Below, in pieces: positions 34,668 to 43,972 of a stretch of 64,000 nucleotides of DNA. Position 1 is the first letter of the stretch; each line of letters opens with the position of its first letter. The notes beneath the pieces were generated by a model that worked only from the letters and a program-made list of their open reading frames with translations, was not told the DNA's origin and did no database searches. The stretch is from NCBI GenBank assembly GCA_963777625.1, contig CAVZRO010000001.1, positions 186,001 to 250,000 on the forward strand, in the 5' to 3' direction. The position numbers and the translations under genes are program-made. Origin of the DNA: DATDIC01 sp963777625 (GTDB lineage Bacteria; Pseudomonadota; Alphaproteobacteria; Acetobacterales; Acetobacteraceae).

Positions 34668-35896
34668 GCGATCATCGCGACAGCGGGCGCCCCAGGCTGA
34701 CGGAGCACTCGTTCAGCCTCACATCAGCACAGATGCAGTTGCGGGACCGCGCGCGCGAACTCGCACAATCGGTTATCCGTCCGCGCGCCGCGGAAATCGA
34801 CCGGACCGAGCAATACCCGTGGGACAATGTAGCAGCGCTGCGTCAAGCGGGGTTCATGGGCCACACGATCCCCACCGCGTATGGCGGCGCCGGCGGATCG
34901 TTCCTCGATGCCACGCTGATCATCGAGGAAATCTCGAAAGTCTGCGGCGTGACCGGGCGAATCGCGGTCGAAGCCAACATGGGCGCGATCTCCGCGATCA
35001 TGCTGTACGGCTCCGAGGCACAGAAGCGGCTTGCCGCCACCCTTGTCCTGGACGGCGACAAGCCGGCGATCTGCATCACCGAACCGGACGCCGGCTCCGC
35101 CGCCACCGAGATGACCACCCGCGCCGACCGAGGGGGAGACCGTTTCATTCTGAACGGCCGGAAACACTGGATCACCGGCGGCGGGGTGTCGCGCCTCCAC
35201 TTGATCTTCGCCCGCGCGTTCGATGAAGACGGCGCCGAGCTAGGCATCGGCGGCTTCATCGCGGTGGGCGACGTGGCGCCGGGACTGCGCATCGGCAAGC
35301 GCGAGCCCACCATGGGTCTGCGCGGCATCCCGGAAACCGAGATCATCCTGGAAGACCTCGCGGTCGCCGAGGACATGGTACTGCACACCCCGGGCGGTTG
35401 GGCACGCGGCTTCGCGGCCCTGATGGAGGCGTACAACAGCCAGCGCGTCGGTGCCGCCACGGTGGCGCTCGGGTTGGCGCAGGGCGCATTCGACCAGGCG
35501 CTGACATTCGCCAAAACCCGCCAGCAATTCCGCCGGCCGATCGGCGAATTCCAGGGGCTGCAATGGATGCTGGCCGACATGGCGATCGGCCTGGAGGCCG
35601 CGCGCGGACTGATCCATCGCGCCGCCGCCACCGCGGCGCCGCTGCCGGACGCGTTTCTGGCGGCGCAGGCCAAGGTGCTGGCGTCTGAAACCGCTATCCG
35701 GGTCACCAACGACGCGCTGCAAATCTTTGGGGCGCGCGGCTATTCGCGTGACTATCCGCTTGAACGCATGGCGCGTGACGCACGTATGTTCACCATCGGC
35801 GGCGGTACGGCGCAGGTGTTGCGCACGCTGATTGCCGGGCGGCTGCTGGGATGGAAGCTGCCGCAGCATCGCGGTGGTTTTCTCGACCGGCCGTAG
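34625..35896 (+). CDS. Acyl-CoA dehydrogenase family flavoprotein
   Basis: About 410-423 residues, FAD-dependent. Conserved elements: YGGAGGSFLDATLIIEEIS, ICITEPDAGSAATEM, KHWITGGG, the TRQQFRRPIGEFQGLQ helix and IFGARGYSRDYPLERMARDA. In the usual position of the catalytic Glu (YEGT in MCAD) the sequence is TIGGGTAQV, so the base is either elsewhere or absent, as in some subfamilies. The ATG at 34625 overlaps the previous gene by 43 bases; a TTG at 34664 overlapping its stop is an alternative. Its TAG stop is part of the 4-bp target duplication of the IS701 element. Confidence 0.85.
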   Translation: MVAQKQAEDHKTPLSDHRDSGRPRLTEHSFSLTSAQMQLRDRARELAQSVIRPRAAEIDRTEQYPWDNVAALRQAGFMGHTIPTAYGGAGGSFLDATLIIEEISKVCGVTGRIAVEANMGAISAIMLYGSEAQKRLAATLVLDGDKPAICITEPDAGSAATEMTTRADRGGDRFILNGRKHWITGGGVSRLHLIFARAFDEDGAELGIGGFIAVGDVAPGLRIGKREPTMGLRGIPETEIILEDLAVAEDMVLHTPGGWARGFAALMEAYNSQRVGAATVALGLAQGAFDQALTFAKTRQQFRRPIGEFQGLQWMLADMAIGLEAARGLIHRAAATAAPLPDAFLAAQAKVLASETAIRVTNDALQIFGARGYSRDYPLERMARDARMFTIGGGTAQVLRTLIAGRLLGWKLPQHRGGFLDRP

Positions 35897-37440
35897 TCCT
35901 ACTGCGTCACTCATTCCGCACGACGACCTTCTGACGCAGCTGTCCGCAACAGGGACATCGCGGCAGTGCGTGGGCCAAAGCTCGCGCGAGGCGGATACGC
36001 AACGTGGCGATTGAGTGCGGCATGTGGCGTTGCGAACGCAGTGGCAGATCCTCTGGGTCGATAACCATCGGGAAGGCAAGATTGCGCGCCTCGCAAGGAG
36101 CGGGCTGGTCCTGAGGGGGGAATCGTCTCCTTCTCGGAAATCAGGAAACCGTAGGCAGCGACACAGAGAGTTGCGTGATGATGGAAGCCACGCCAACCAC
36201 GGCCTTCGTAGTGACCGAGGCCGACTTCCTGTTTGAGTTCGAGATAGTCGCGCTCGATGCGCCAGCGCATCTTGGCCTGATCGACCATGCGCTCGAGCGA
36301 GATGTCGGCCGCCAGCGTGCAGAGCCAGTAGTGATCCGGTTCGGCCTCGCCCTCCGGCCACTCGATCAGCAGCCACTCCTCTGGCGCCGGTTCATTCCGC
36401 CTGGCGTCGTCATGCGCCGGACGCACCCGCCATCGGGCGAACCGCGAGCTCAGCGGCGTGTTGCTGCCGTCCCGCCATTTGATCTGTTGCCAGGCAGCGG
36501 CGTCGAGCTCCAGAGCCAGCGTCTTGGCCGACACGGGACGATGCGTCGCGTCACGGCGCAGCCGCTTGCCGGGCCGGCCGCGGCCTGAGTGGGACGCCAG
36601 TGGCAACGCTGCCTCGCCGGGCCGCCACACCATCGTGGCGGGCAGGATGCCGGCCACATAGGTCAGCCCAAGTTCGCTGATCCCGGCTCGCAGTTTGCTG
36701 TCGTTGCCATAGGCCGGGTCCATCAGCACCGGCGCCGATGGCACACCATCCGCCAGCGCTTCGCGCACCTGCTGCAACGCGATCTCCGGCTTGGTCTGGA
36801 AACCAACGTCGTCCGGCACGCCGGCGATCGACCGGCGGGCCGCATCGTCGGCCCACTCCTTCGGTAGATACAGCCGGTAGGCAACCGGCAAGCTTCCCTG
36901 ATGGGTCGCCACTGACAAACTCACTGCCACCTGGCAGTTGTCCCGCTTGCCCAACTGACCGCAATACTGCCGCGCCACCCCAACCGAATGGCTGCCCTTC
37001 TTGGGGAACCCGGTGTCGTCGATGATCCACGCCTGGACCGGTTCGTCCCGCGTGATGGATGGCAGCACACAGTCGCGCACACGGCGCAGCATCGCCCGAT
37101 CCGACCACGGCGCCTGCGCCACAAAGTGCAGCAGCGACTGGTGTTGCGCCGCAGTTCGCTCCGGCGCGGTCACCGCCGCCAGCGGCTCGACACTCTTGCG
37201 ACCCTCCGCCGACAGCAGTCCGATACAGTAGTCCGCGAATGGCCTGACCCGGTCGGCATGGCCGAGCACCGATGCCAAACTTGCTGTGTAATCCTCGAAC
37301 CGCGCTTGCGTGCCGGTTGCATCGTCGAGACCCATCCCACCCTCCCTGGACGGCTTGAATCTCCACCTCTAACCAATCACTCTCGCGTCGCACCAAGCGG
37401 AAAATGCCAGATCACATCGCAGTTTTGCGACTCAGTAGGA
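35897..37440 (-). mobile_element. Intact IS701-family insertion sequence
   Basis: 1,544 bases. The left end tcctactgcgtc and the inverse of the right end tcctactgagtc form inverted repeats (11 of 12). The element is flanked by gtag on both sides (35893-35896 and 37441-37444), a 4-bp target duplication as expected for IS701. It carries one complete transposase gene. Confidence 0.85.
35911..37335 (-). CDS. IS701-family transposase
   Basis: 474 residues, uninterrupted. WIIDDTGFPKKGSHSVGVAR contains the first catalytic Asp, VLMDPAYGNDSKLRAGI the second, and WRIERDYLELKQEVGLGHYE the terminal Glu of the DDE triad in a YREXXK-like setting. It fills the element between its inverted repeats. The stop lies 14 bases inside the left end. 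The intact frame and clean ends suggest recent movement. Confidence 0.92.
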   Translation of the reverse strand: MGLDDATGTQARFEDYTASLASVLGHADRVRPFADYCIGLLSAEGRKSVEPLAAVTAPERTAAQHQSLLHFVAQAPWSDRAMLRRVRDCVLPSITRDEPVQAWIIDDTGFPKKGSHSVGVARQYCGQLGKRDNCQVAVSLSVATHQGSLPVAYRLYLPKEWADDAARRSIAGVPDDVGFQTKPEIALQQVREALADGVPSAPVLMDPAYGNDSKLRAGISELGLTYVAGILPATMVWRPGEAALPLASHSGRGRPGKRLRRDATHRPVSAKTLALELDAAAWQQIKWRDGSNTPLSSRFARWRVRPAHDDARRNEPAPEEWLLIEWPEGEAEPDHYWLCTLAADISLERMVDQAKMRWRIERDYLELKQEVGLGHYEGRGWRGFHHHATLCVAAYGFLISEKETIPPSGPARSLRGAQSCLPDGYRPRGSATAFATPHAALNRHVAYPPRASFGPRTAAMSLLRTAASEGRRAE

Positions 37441-37470
37441 GTAGGCCCTGGCGCTGCCCCAGACCCTGGG

Positions 37471-37680
37471 CAGGGGCTCTGCCCCTGCACCCCGGCAAAC
37501 GTTGTGCCTTTGCGATCCATCCGCTTGGGTGTGGGGGCGGGCGCCAACCTCGCTGCTGGTTCCAGCGGAGTAGGCGCTCGCCCCCACACCCAACCCAAGT
37601 GAAGGGTTCCAAGGGCAATGCCCTTGGCAGCAGTCCAGAGGGCAGCGCCCTCTGGCGGGGTTCGGGGCAGCGCCCCGGGG
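37471..37680 (+). repeat. Structured intergenic repeat, copy B
   Basis: Second copy of the element at 3008-3200. Long stem 37525-37545 with 37573-37593, hairpin ccaaggg/cccttgg (37609-37627), 9-bp hairpin ccagagggc/gccctctgg (37635-37655) and an extra gggg/cccc hairpin (37665-37677). It lies between the IS701 element and the alcohol dehydrogenase gene. Confidence 0.8.
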
Positions 37681-37749
37681 ACTTTCCTGCTTGCGCCGGG
37701 GTCGGCGACCTCGCAACATCGGCGTCGGACCCGCACCAGAGAGGCCGCC

Positions 37750-38860
37750 ATGAAGGTTCGCGCCGCCATCGCCCGCAAGGCGAAAGCACCGCTCAGCATC
37801 GAAACGGTCGAGCTTGAAGGGCCCCGCGCCGGCGAGGTGCTGGTGGAAATCAAGGCCACCGGAATTTGCCACACTGACGAATACACGTTGTCGGGTGCCG
37901 ACCCGGAAGGCCTGTTCCCCGCCATTCTGGGGCACGAGGGCGCCGGCGTGGTAGTCGAGACCGGCCCCGGCGTGACCAGCTTGAAGAAGGGCGACCACGT
38001 CATTCCGCTTTACACGCCGGAATGCCGGCAGTGCGAATACTGCCTCAGCCGCAAGACCAACCTCTGCATCACCCTGCGCGCCACCCAGGGTCGCGGCGTG
38101 ATGCCGGATGGCAGCAGCCGTTTCAAATGCAATGGCGAGACGATCTATCACTACATGGGCACGTCGACCTTCGCCAATTACACGGTCCTGCCGGAGATCG
38201 CACTGGCAAAGATCCGCGCCCGACGCGCCGTTCGACAAGGTCTGCTACATCGGCTGCGGCGTCACCACCGGCATCGGCGCCGTGATCAACACGGCGAAGG
38301 TGGAACCGGGCGCGCGCGTGGTGGTGTTCGGGCTCGGCGGGATCGGACTGAACGTGGTGCAGGGGGCGCGCATGGTCGGCGCCGAAATGATCGTCGGCGT
38401 CGATCTCAATCCCAATCGCCGCGCCATGGCCGAGAAATTCGGCCTGACGCATTTCGTCAACCCGAAAGAAGTGGCCGGCGACCTGGTACCGCACCTGATC
38501 GAGCTGACGAAGGGGGGCGCGGATTACAGTTTCGAATGCATCGGCAATGTGCAGGTGATGCGGCAGGCGCTGGAATGCTGCCATCGCGGCTGGGGCCAGA
38601 GCATCATCATCGGCGTGGCCGGTTCGGGGCAAGAGATCGCCACCAGGCCGTTTCAACTGGTGACCGGGCGGGTGTGGAAAGGCACCGCGTTCGGCGGCGC
38701 CCGCGGACGCACTGACGTGCCGCGCATCGTCGATTGGTACATGGATGGCCGGATCAACATCGACGACCTGATTACCCACACGCTGCCGTTCGAGCAGATC
38801 AACGAAGGCTTCGACCTGATGCGGCGCGGCGAATCGATCCGCACCGTGCTGACCTACTGA
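37750..38860 (+). pseudogene. Class III alcohol dehydrogenase (glutathione-dependent formaldehyde dehydrogenase-like), frameshifted
   Basis: Zinc-dependent MDR enzyme that oxidises S-hydroxymethylglutathione or alcohols. GICHTDEYTLSG and GHEGAGVV supply catalytic zinc ligands, and PECRQCEYCLSRKTNLC the structural zinc cysteines. The first 160 codons read from the ATG at 37750. From DAPFDKVCYIGCGVTTGIGA to the end at 38860 the frame is one base later. Dropping one c in gcgcccgacg near 38221 gives ALAKIRADAPFDKV and restores a full-length protein of about 369 residues. Everything else is intact, so sequence error or very recent inactivation are both possible. The IS630 copy 2 begins two bases after its stop. 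Confidence 0.82.
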
Positions 38861-38861
38861 T

Positions 38862-40127
38862 ACTGGTACAGCGATTCCATGAAACCGACCTGTTGTAGCG
38901 GATTCCCCCCGGCGGCGCAACATGTTGTAGGCTGACGCGGTCTCAGCAATGTCAGTGCGGATATCATGGCAGCACCACGGCGAGTGATCGAGATCTCGAT
39001 CGGAGAAGCAGAACTGGTTCGGCTGGAGACGATTGCGCGGTCGCGAACGGAACCGGCGTGTCGCGTTGAACGCGCACGGATGGTTCTGAGCAATCGCGCC
39101 GATCCGTCGGCCTGCGCCGTGGCCGAGGCAATCGGCGTGACGCATCAGACTGTGCTGCGATGCCTGGATCGCGCGGTGCGATTTGGCGTGATGGCCGCCC
39201 TCGACGACAGCCCTCGGCCGGGCAAACCGCCAGAGATTACCGATGCTGCGAAGGCGTGGCTGGTCTCACTGGCCTGCCAGAAAGCCAAAGACCTGGGATA
39301 TCCGCACGAGCTTTGGACCACGCGGCTGTTGGCACGCCACGTCCGTGAGCATGCGGCAGCGCACGGACATTCCTGCCTCGAGAGCATCGTTCAAGGCACG
39401 GTCTGCAAGATCCTCGCCCGCTGAGGTCAAGCCGCACAAGCTCCGCTACTATCTTGAACGGCGTGATGCGGCGTTCGAGGCGAAGATGGCGAACGTGCTC
39501 TGCGTCTATCACGAGGTCGCGGTCCAGCGGGAGAGCGAAACTGTCGCGACGAATGTCGCGATCATCTCCTACGACGAGAAACCCGATCTGCAGGCAATCG
39601 GCAACACCGCACCCGATCTGCCACCGCGGCCTGGATCTCATGCGGCCTTCGCGCGCGACCACGAATACAAACGCCACGGTACGCTGAGCCTGCTCGCTGG
39701 GATCGATCTGCTCACCGGCAAGGTGCACGCCTGCGTGGAGGATCGCCATCGGTCCCGCGAGTTCATTGGATTCCTCAAGAAACTTGACACAGCCTATCCC
39801 ACGGATACCGCCATCAAGCTGATCCTCGACAACCACTCCGCTCATATTTCCAAGGAGACCAAGGCTTGGCTCTCCATGCAGCCAGAGGGCCGCTTCGCCT
39901 TCGTGTTCACGCCGAAACACGGCTCCTGGCTCAACCTCGTGGAAGGCTTCTTCTCCAAAATGGCGCGATCCATGCTGCGTCACATCCGCGTCGCTTCCAA
40001 GGCCGAACTCAAAGCCAGGATTCTCGCCTACCTCGACGATCTCAACCGCGATCCCGTCATCCATGCCTGGACCTACAAAATCGGCGACGCCGCGTGATAG
40101 GAGTTGTTGTTCGGAAACGTCAGTACT
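38862..40127 (+). mobile_element. IS630-family element, copy 2
   Basis: About 1,266 bases, matching copy 1 in length. Left end actggtacagcgattcc and inverse right end actagtactgacgtttcc are imperfect inverted repeats (14 of 17 with one gap). It lies between the alcohol dehydrogenase stop and the truncated selB. Confidence 0.8.
38966..40097 (+). pseudogene. IS630-family transposase in two frames
   Basis: The first frame (MAAPRRVIEISIGEAELVRL to VQGTVCKILAR, stop 39424) holds the helix-turn-helix region. The second (EVKPHKLRYYLERRDAAF to YKIGDAA, stop 40097) holds the DDE domain, with SYDEKPD, LILDNHSAH and LVEGFFSKMARS carrying the catalytic residues. Compared with copy 1, two bases are missing at cgctgagg near 39421 (cgccatgag in copy 1). 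This could be a disabling deletion or a frameshift-expressed two-frame transposase as known for some IS630 members; the absence of a slippery run here favours a disabling deletion. Confidence 0.75.
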
Positions 40128-41684
40128 AGTCCGCGGAGGGCGATACGGTGCCGCATCGATCAGCGGTCGGGCCAACGACCAGAGCCGCTCATCCTCGGCG
40201 GACAGCGTCACCCGATGCGCCGTAAGGCGCAGCCAGGGCCCATCCTGAACCAGCACTCCCTGGCTGGTCAGCCGACCGAGCAAAGCCCGCATCGCCGCCG
40301 GTGGCAGGCGCATGGCCAGCAGCAGCCGCAGGCGGTCCGAGGTCAACCCCGGCTGGTCCGGTGCGCTCTGATGGCACGCACGCAGTGCGCCCGCCGCCGC
40401 GTCGGTAAGCCGGGCGAGGCCCGGAGCCGAGATCGCCACCGGCCCAAGAACCTCGGCCGAGGCGGCCGCCATGACCGCCTGGCACTGTGCAGCCGGCAGG
40501 TTTCGCGCGCGGGCAAAGTCCCGCAGCTCGACGAACCCCGGAGGGACCGCCAAGAGCCGGCCCAGCGCGCGGGCGGGATCGGCTTCGTCCAGCGCCGCAA
40601 GCTGGTCGAGCCGTAGCGGGGATCGCCGGCCGCGGACCGGCCTGAACGGATCGACCACCACGCCGCCGCCGATCGTGCTCGCCGCCCCCGCATCGCGGAT
40701 CACCACCCGATCGCCCGCCGGAGCCCCGATGCCACGTTCGAGCGTCAGGCGCACGAACGCGGTGCCTCCGGCCGCCAGGCGGTCCGCGTTCAGTGGGGTG
40801 ATCCGCGCCAGCGCATGCGCGGCGCCGAGATGCAGATGCACATGCGTATCCGGCCGGGGCACCGCAGCGTCGGGCTGCAGCCGCAATTTCACGTCCAGCC
40901 GCGGGGTCGGTGCGTGCAGATCGGGGTGCAGCACCCAGTCGCCGCGCGCCACCAGGTCCTTCGACAGCCGCGACCCGGTGATGTTCAGCGCGGCGCGCTG
41001 GCCGGCTATGGCCTCGCCCACCGGCTGACCCTGGGCGTGCAAGCCGCGCACCCGCACCTCCAGCCCGGGCGGCGACAGCAGCGGCCGGTCATCGACCGTG
41101 ATGCGCCCCGCCACCATAGCGCCGGTCACCACAAGCCCGGCGCCGGTCAGCGTAAAGGCGCGATCGACCGCCAGCCGCGGATGTCCCGCCCTGTCGCGGG
41201 GGCGCGGACCGAGCCGGTGCAGGGCCGCATTGAGTGCCGAGATCCCGTCTCCTGTGCGTGCCGAGACCGGGATGATCGGCGCCCCCGCCAGCAGGCTGCC
41301 GGCCAGCAGCGCGTGCAGTTCGGCGCTGACCGCCACGACCCGGTCGGGCAACAGATCAATCTTGCTGATCGCGACCACACCCCGGTCGATTCCCAGTAGC
41401 TCCAGGATGGCCGCGTGCTCGCCGGTCTGCGGCATCACCCCGTCATCGGCGGCGACCACCAGCAGCGCCGCGTCGATCCCGGCGGCCCCGGCGACCATCG
41501 TGTGAACCAGCCGCTCGTGTCCCGGCACATCGACAAAGCCGAGGCCGGCGGTGTAGGCGTACCCGAGGCCGAGCGTCATGCCGCGACGCTTCTCTTCGGG
41601 CAGCCGGTCGGCATCCACGCCGGTCAATGCCTTGACCAGGGCGGTCTTGCCGTGATCGACGTGGCCGGCGGTGCAGATCAGCAT
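40122..41684 (-). pseudogene. selB: SelB, C-terminally truncated by IS630
   Basis: Selenocysteine-specific elongation factor that carries Sec-tRNA to the ribosome. MLICTAGHVDHGKTALVKAL starts with the G1 loop, followed by FVDVPGHERLVHTM (G3) and SKIDLLP (G4). Three EF-Tu-like domains and the first winged helices follow (AMRLPPAAMRALLGRLTSQG). At DAAPYRPPRTS the host sequence ends at the IS630 terminus, after about 520 of the usual 610-640 residues, so the last winged-helix, SECIS-binding part is lost. The frame continues open through antisense IS sequence to 39237, making an 853-codon fusion if read from an upstream ATG at 41798. The missing 3' part is not on the far side of the IS. Confidence 0.88.
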
Positions 41685-41727
41685 GACAGGTCGATTCCGG
41701 GTGAGCGGGACAAAAACGCTGCGGAGG

Positions 41728-42117
41728 ATGGATGCCGCCACTGTGGCGCAGTTCCTGAAATTCGGCACCGTCGGCACGCTCGGGTTCCTCGCCGACACCG
41801 CCGTGGTGTATGCGCTCCGCGGCGCGCTCGGCCTTTACGCGGCCGGCATGGTCTCCTACCTGCTGGTGGCCACGCTGAACTGGGCGCTCAATCGGGCCTG
41901 GACCTTCCGCGGCCAGGGGAGCGGACCGGCGCACCGGCAATGGGTCCGTTTCCTGGTGGTCAATCTGCTCGGGCTGGTGTTGAACCGTGGCACATACGCG
42001 GTGCTGGTTACAGTTGTACCCCTTTGTGCGAGGCAGCCGGTGTTCGCGGTGGCAGCGGGATCGCTGGCCGGCATGATGGTGAATTTCACGCTGTCTCGCC
42101 GGATGGTATTCCGCTAA
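41728..42117 (+). CDS. GtrA-family membrane protein
   Basis: 129 residues with four transmembrane helices (FGTVGTLGFLADTAVVYAL; LYAAGMVSYLLVATLNWALN; FLVVNLLGLVLNRGTYAVLV; AAGSLAGMMVNFTLSRRMVF). The NRAWTFR after helix 2 and FTLSRRMVF at the end are typical GtrA features. GtrA proteins help move lipid-linked sugars across the inner membrane. It is divergent from selB and leads the polysaccharide cluster. The ATG at 41728 precedes the first helix. Confidence 0.85.
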   Translation: MDAATVAQFLKFGTVGTLGFLADTAVVYALRGALGLYAAGMVSYLLVATLNWALNRAWTFRGQGSGPAHRQWVRFLVVNLLGLVLNRGTYAVLVTVVPLCARQPVFAVAAGSLAGMMVNFTLSRRMVFR

Positions 42118-42157
42118 GTTTCTGAGCGAGTTCCTCGTTTCGTTCTGCACTATTCAG

Positions 42158-42175
42158 CGGATCATAATTGATCCG
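42158..42175. promoter_or_regulatory. Inverted repeat upstream of the sugar transferase
   Basis: cggatca-taat-tgatccg, a perfect 7-bp inverted repeat with a 4-base AT centre in the GtrA-to-transferase spacer, 70 bases before the next start. It could be an operator or a small hairpin; no U-tract follows. Confidence 0.4.
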
Positions 42176-42245
42176 TCTGCAATTAACGTACGGGTGAAGA
42201 TTCAGCCGCAGAACTTATGCCCGTCACAATATCGGTGGCAGGCTC

Positions 42246-42968
42246 ATGTTCAGCACCAGCGAACAGACAATAGAGCAGCTTTATCCCGTCGGCATCGGCA
42301 TCGCGCGGCGACGTCCGCTTCCGGCGCGGCAATTGCACCAGCGGATCGATCCGGCGCCGCCGGGCCGGGCATGGTCGGCCAAGCGGCTTGAAGACCTGCT
42401 TCTGGCGCTGCTTTTGCTGCCTTTCGTGCTGCTGTTGATGGCGCCGATCGTTCCGCTGATCTTGCTGGACAGTCGTGGTCCGATTTTGTTCCGGCAACGG
42501 CGCATCGGCCTTGCCGGCCGCGAGTTCGAAGTGCTCAAGTTCCGCACCATGCACGCGCATTGCGCGGAACCGGTGGCCCCGCGCCAGGCCACCCGCAGCG
42601 ACAAGCGGGTGACTCGTGCGGGAGCATGGCTGCGCCGCTTTTCGCTGGATGAGCTGCCACAGATATTCAATGTACTGCGCGGCGACATGTCGCTGGTCGG
42701 GCCGCGGCCGCACGCGCCGGGCACCTGTGCGGGTGGGCGTCCGTTCGAGCAGGTGGTTACATATTATCCGGCCCGTCACCGGGTGCCCCCCGGCATCACC
42801 GGACTGGCCCAGGTTCGCGGCTGGCGCGGCGAGACCGATACCGAGGAGAAGCTGGTTCATCGCGTCCAGTCCGATCTGGAATATATCGAGACCTGGTCGA
42901 TCTGGCTCGATCTGAAAATCCTCGCCCAGACGCTGTTCGTCCTGGTCCGCGCGCGCAATGCGTACTGA
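42246..42968 (+). CDS. Undecaprenyl-phosphate sugar phosphotransferase (WcaJ/ExoY type)
   Basis: 240 residues of the monotopic phosphoglycosyl transferase family that starts exopolysaccharide or O-unit assembly on undecaprenyl phosphate. A re-entrant/transmembrane helix (LLLALLLLPFVLLLMAPIVP) is followed by GPILFRQRRIGLAGREFEVL, KFRTMHAH, RRFSLDELPQIFNVLRGDMS, SLVGPRPH and PGITGLAQVRGWRGET, the complete catalytic core with the Asp-Glu dyad in SLDELPQ. Short form without the N-terminal CoA-binding-like domain. Overlaps or abuts the next glycosyltransferase. Confidence 0.92.
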   Translation: MFSTSEQTIEQLYPVGIGIARRRPLPARQLHQRIDPAPPGRAWSAKRLEDLLLALLLLPFVLLLMAPIVPLILLDSRGPILFRQRRIGLAGREFEVLKFRTMHAHCAEPVAPRQATRSDKRVTRAGAWLRRFSLDELPQIFNVLRGDMSLVGPRPHAPGTCAGGRPFEQVVTYYPARHRVPPGITGLAQVRGWRGETDTEEKLVHRVQSDLEYIETWSIWLDLKILAQTLFVLVRARNAY

Positions 42969-42972
42969 GCCG

Positions 42973-43972
42973 ATGGCATCCTCATTGCTGAAATTTTCGC
43001 GGCCGCCGGCGCCACAACAGCAGGCCGAGCCGGACCGGCTGTTCGTCGGCTTTCGCGTCGCGGTGCTGATACCGTGTTTCAACGAGGAAGCAGCGGTGGC
43101 ACGCGTGGTCCGCGGTTTCCGTGCCAGCCTGCCGACGGCGACGATCTATGTCTATGACAACAACTCGCACGACCGCACCGCCGCGGTGGCCGCGCGCTGC
43201 CGGTGCCCTGGTGCGCAACGAGGGCCTGCAAGGCAAAGGCTATGTCGTGCGTCGCATGTTCGCCGATGTCGAAGCCGACATATTCGTGCTGGTCGATGGC
43301 GACGATACGTATGAGCCTGAGGCCGCGCCACGCATGGTCCGCATGCTGATCGAGCAGCGCCTGGACATGGTGACCGCCGTGCGCGATTTCGAAGCCGGCG
43401 AAGCGTTTCGCCGCGGCCATCGGATCGGCAACCGGCTGCTGTCCAGCATCGTGCGGCGGATCTTCGGCAATCGCATGAGCGACGTGTTCTCCGGCTATCG
43501 CGTGTTCAGCCGGCGCTTCGTCAAATCGTTCCCGGCCCTGGCGGCGGGTTTCGAGACCGAGACTGAATTCACCGTGCACGCGCTGGAGCTGAAAATGCCG
43601 ATCGCCGAGATACCGACCTGCTACCGCGCCCGTCCCGCCGGATCGCAGTCGAAGCTGCGCACCTGCGCGGATGGATTGCGCATCCTTCGCACGATCATGC
43701 TGCTGGTGAAAGAAGGACGCCCGCTGCAGTTCTTCGCGCTTGCCGGCGCGCTGCTGCTGCTGGCCGCCGCCGGCGCCGGGCTGCCGGTGGTGCTGCAATA
43801 TCTCGGCAGCGGGCTGGTGCCGCGGCTGCCCACCGCGGTGCTGGCGACCGGGCTGGTTCTGCTCGGTTTCCTGTCGTTCGCCTGTGGCCTGATCCTGGAC
43901 TCCGTCGCGCGCGGCCGGAAGGAGATCAAGCGGCTGGCCTATCTCGCAGTGCCTGCCCTGCGAACGTCATGA
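42973..43972 (+). pseudogene. GT2 glycosyltransferase (DPM1/DPG-synthase-like), frameshifted
   Basis: GT-A-fold polyprenyl-phosphate-type glycosyltransferase. VAVLIPCFNEEAAVARVV and IYVYDNNSHDRTAAVA read from the start. VRNEGLQGKGYVVRRMF, FVLVDGDDTYEP (DxD), FSGYRVFSRRFVKSFP and two C-terminal membrane helices lie one frame over. Dropping one t in gcgcgctgccgg near 43196 restores AAVAARAGALVRNEG, so a single extra base breaks the gene. It sits in the GtrA-transferase-GT2-GT2 run with ATGA overlap to the next gene. The start at 42973 is chosen; an ATG at 42958 overlaps the previous stop. Confidence 0.8.

Noticed and set aside
39237..40122. Natural C-terminal extension of SelB
   Set aside because: This stretch is the exact antisense of the IS630 transposase, so it is read-through, not a SelB domain.
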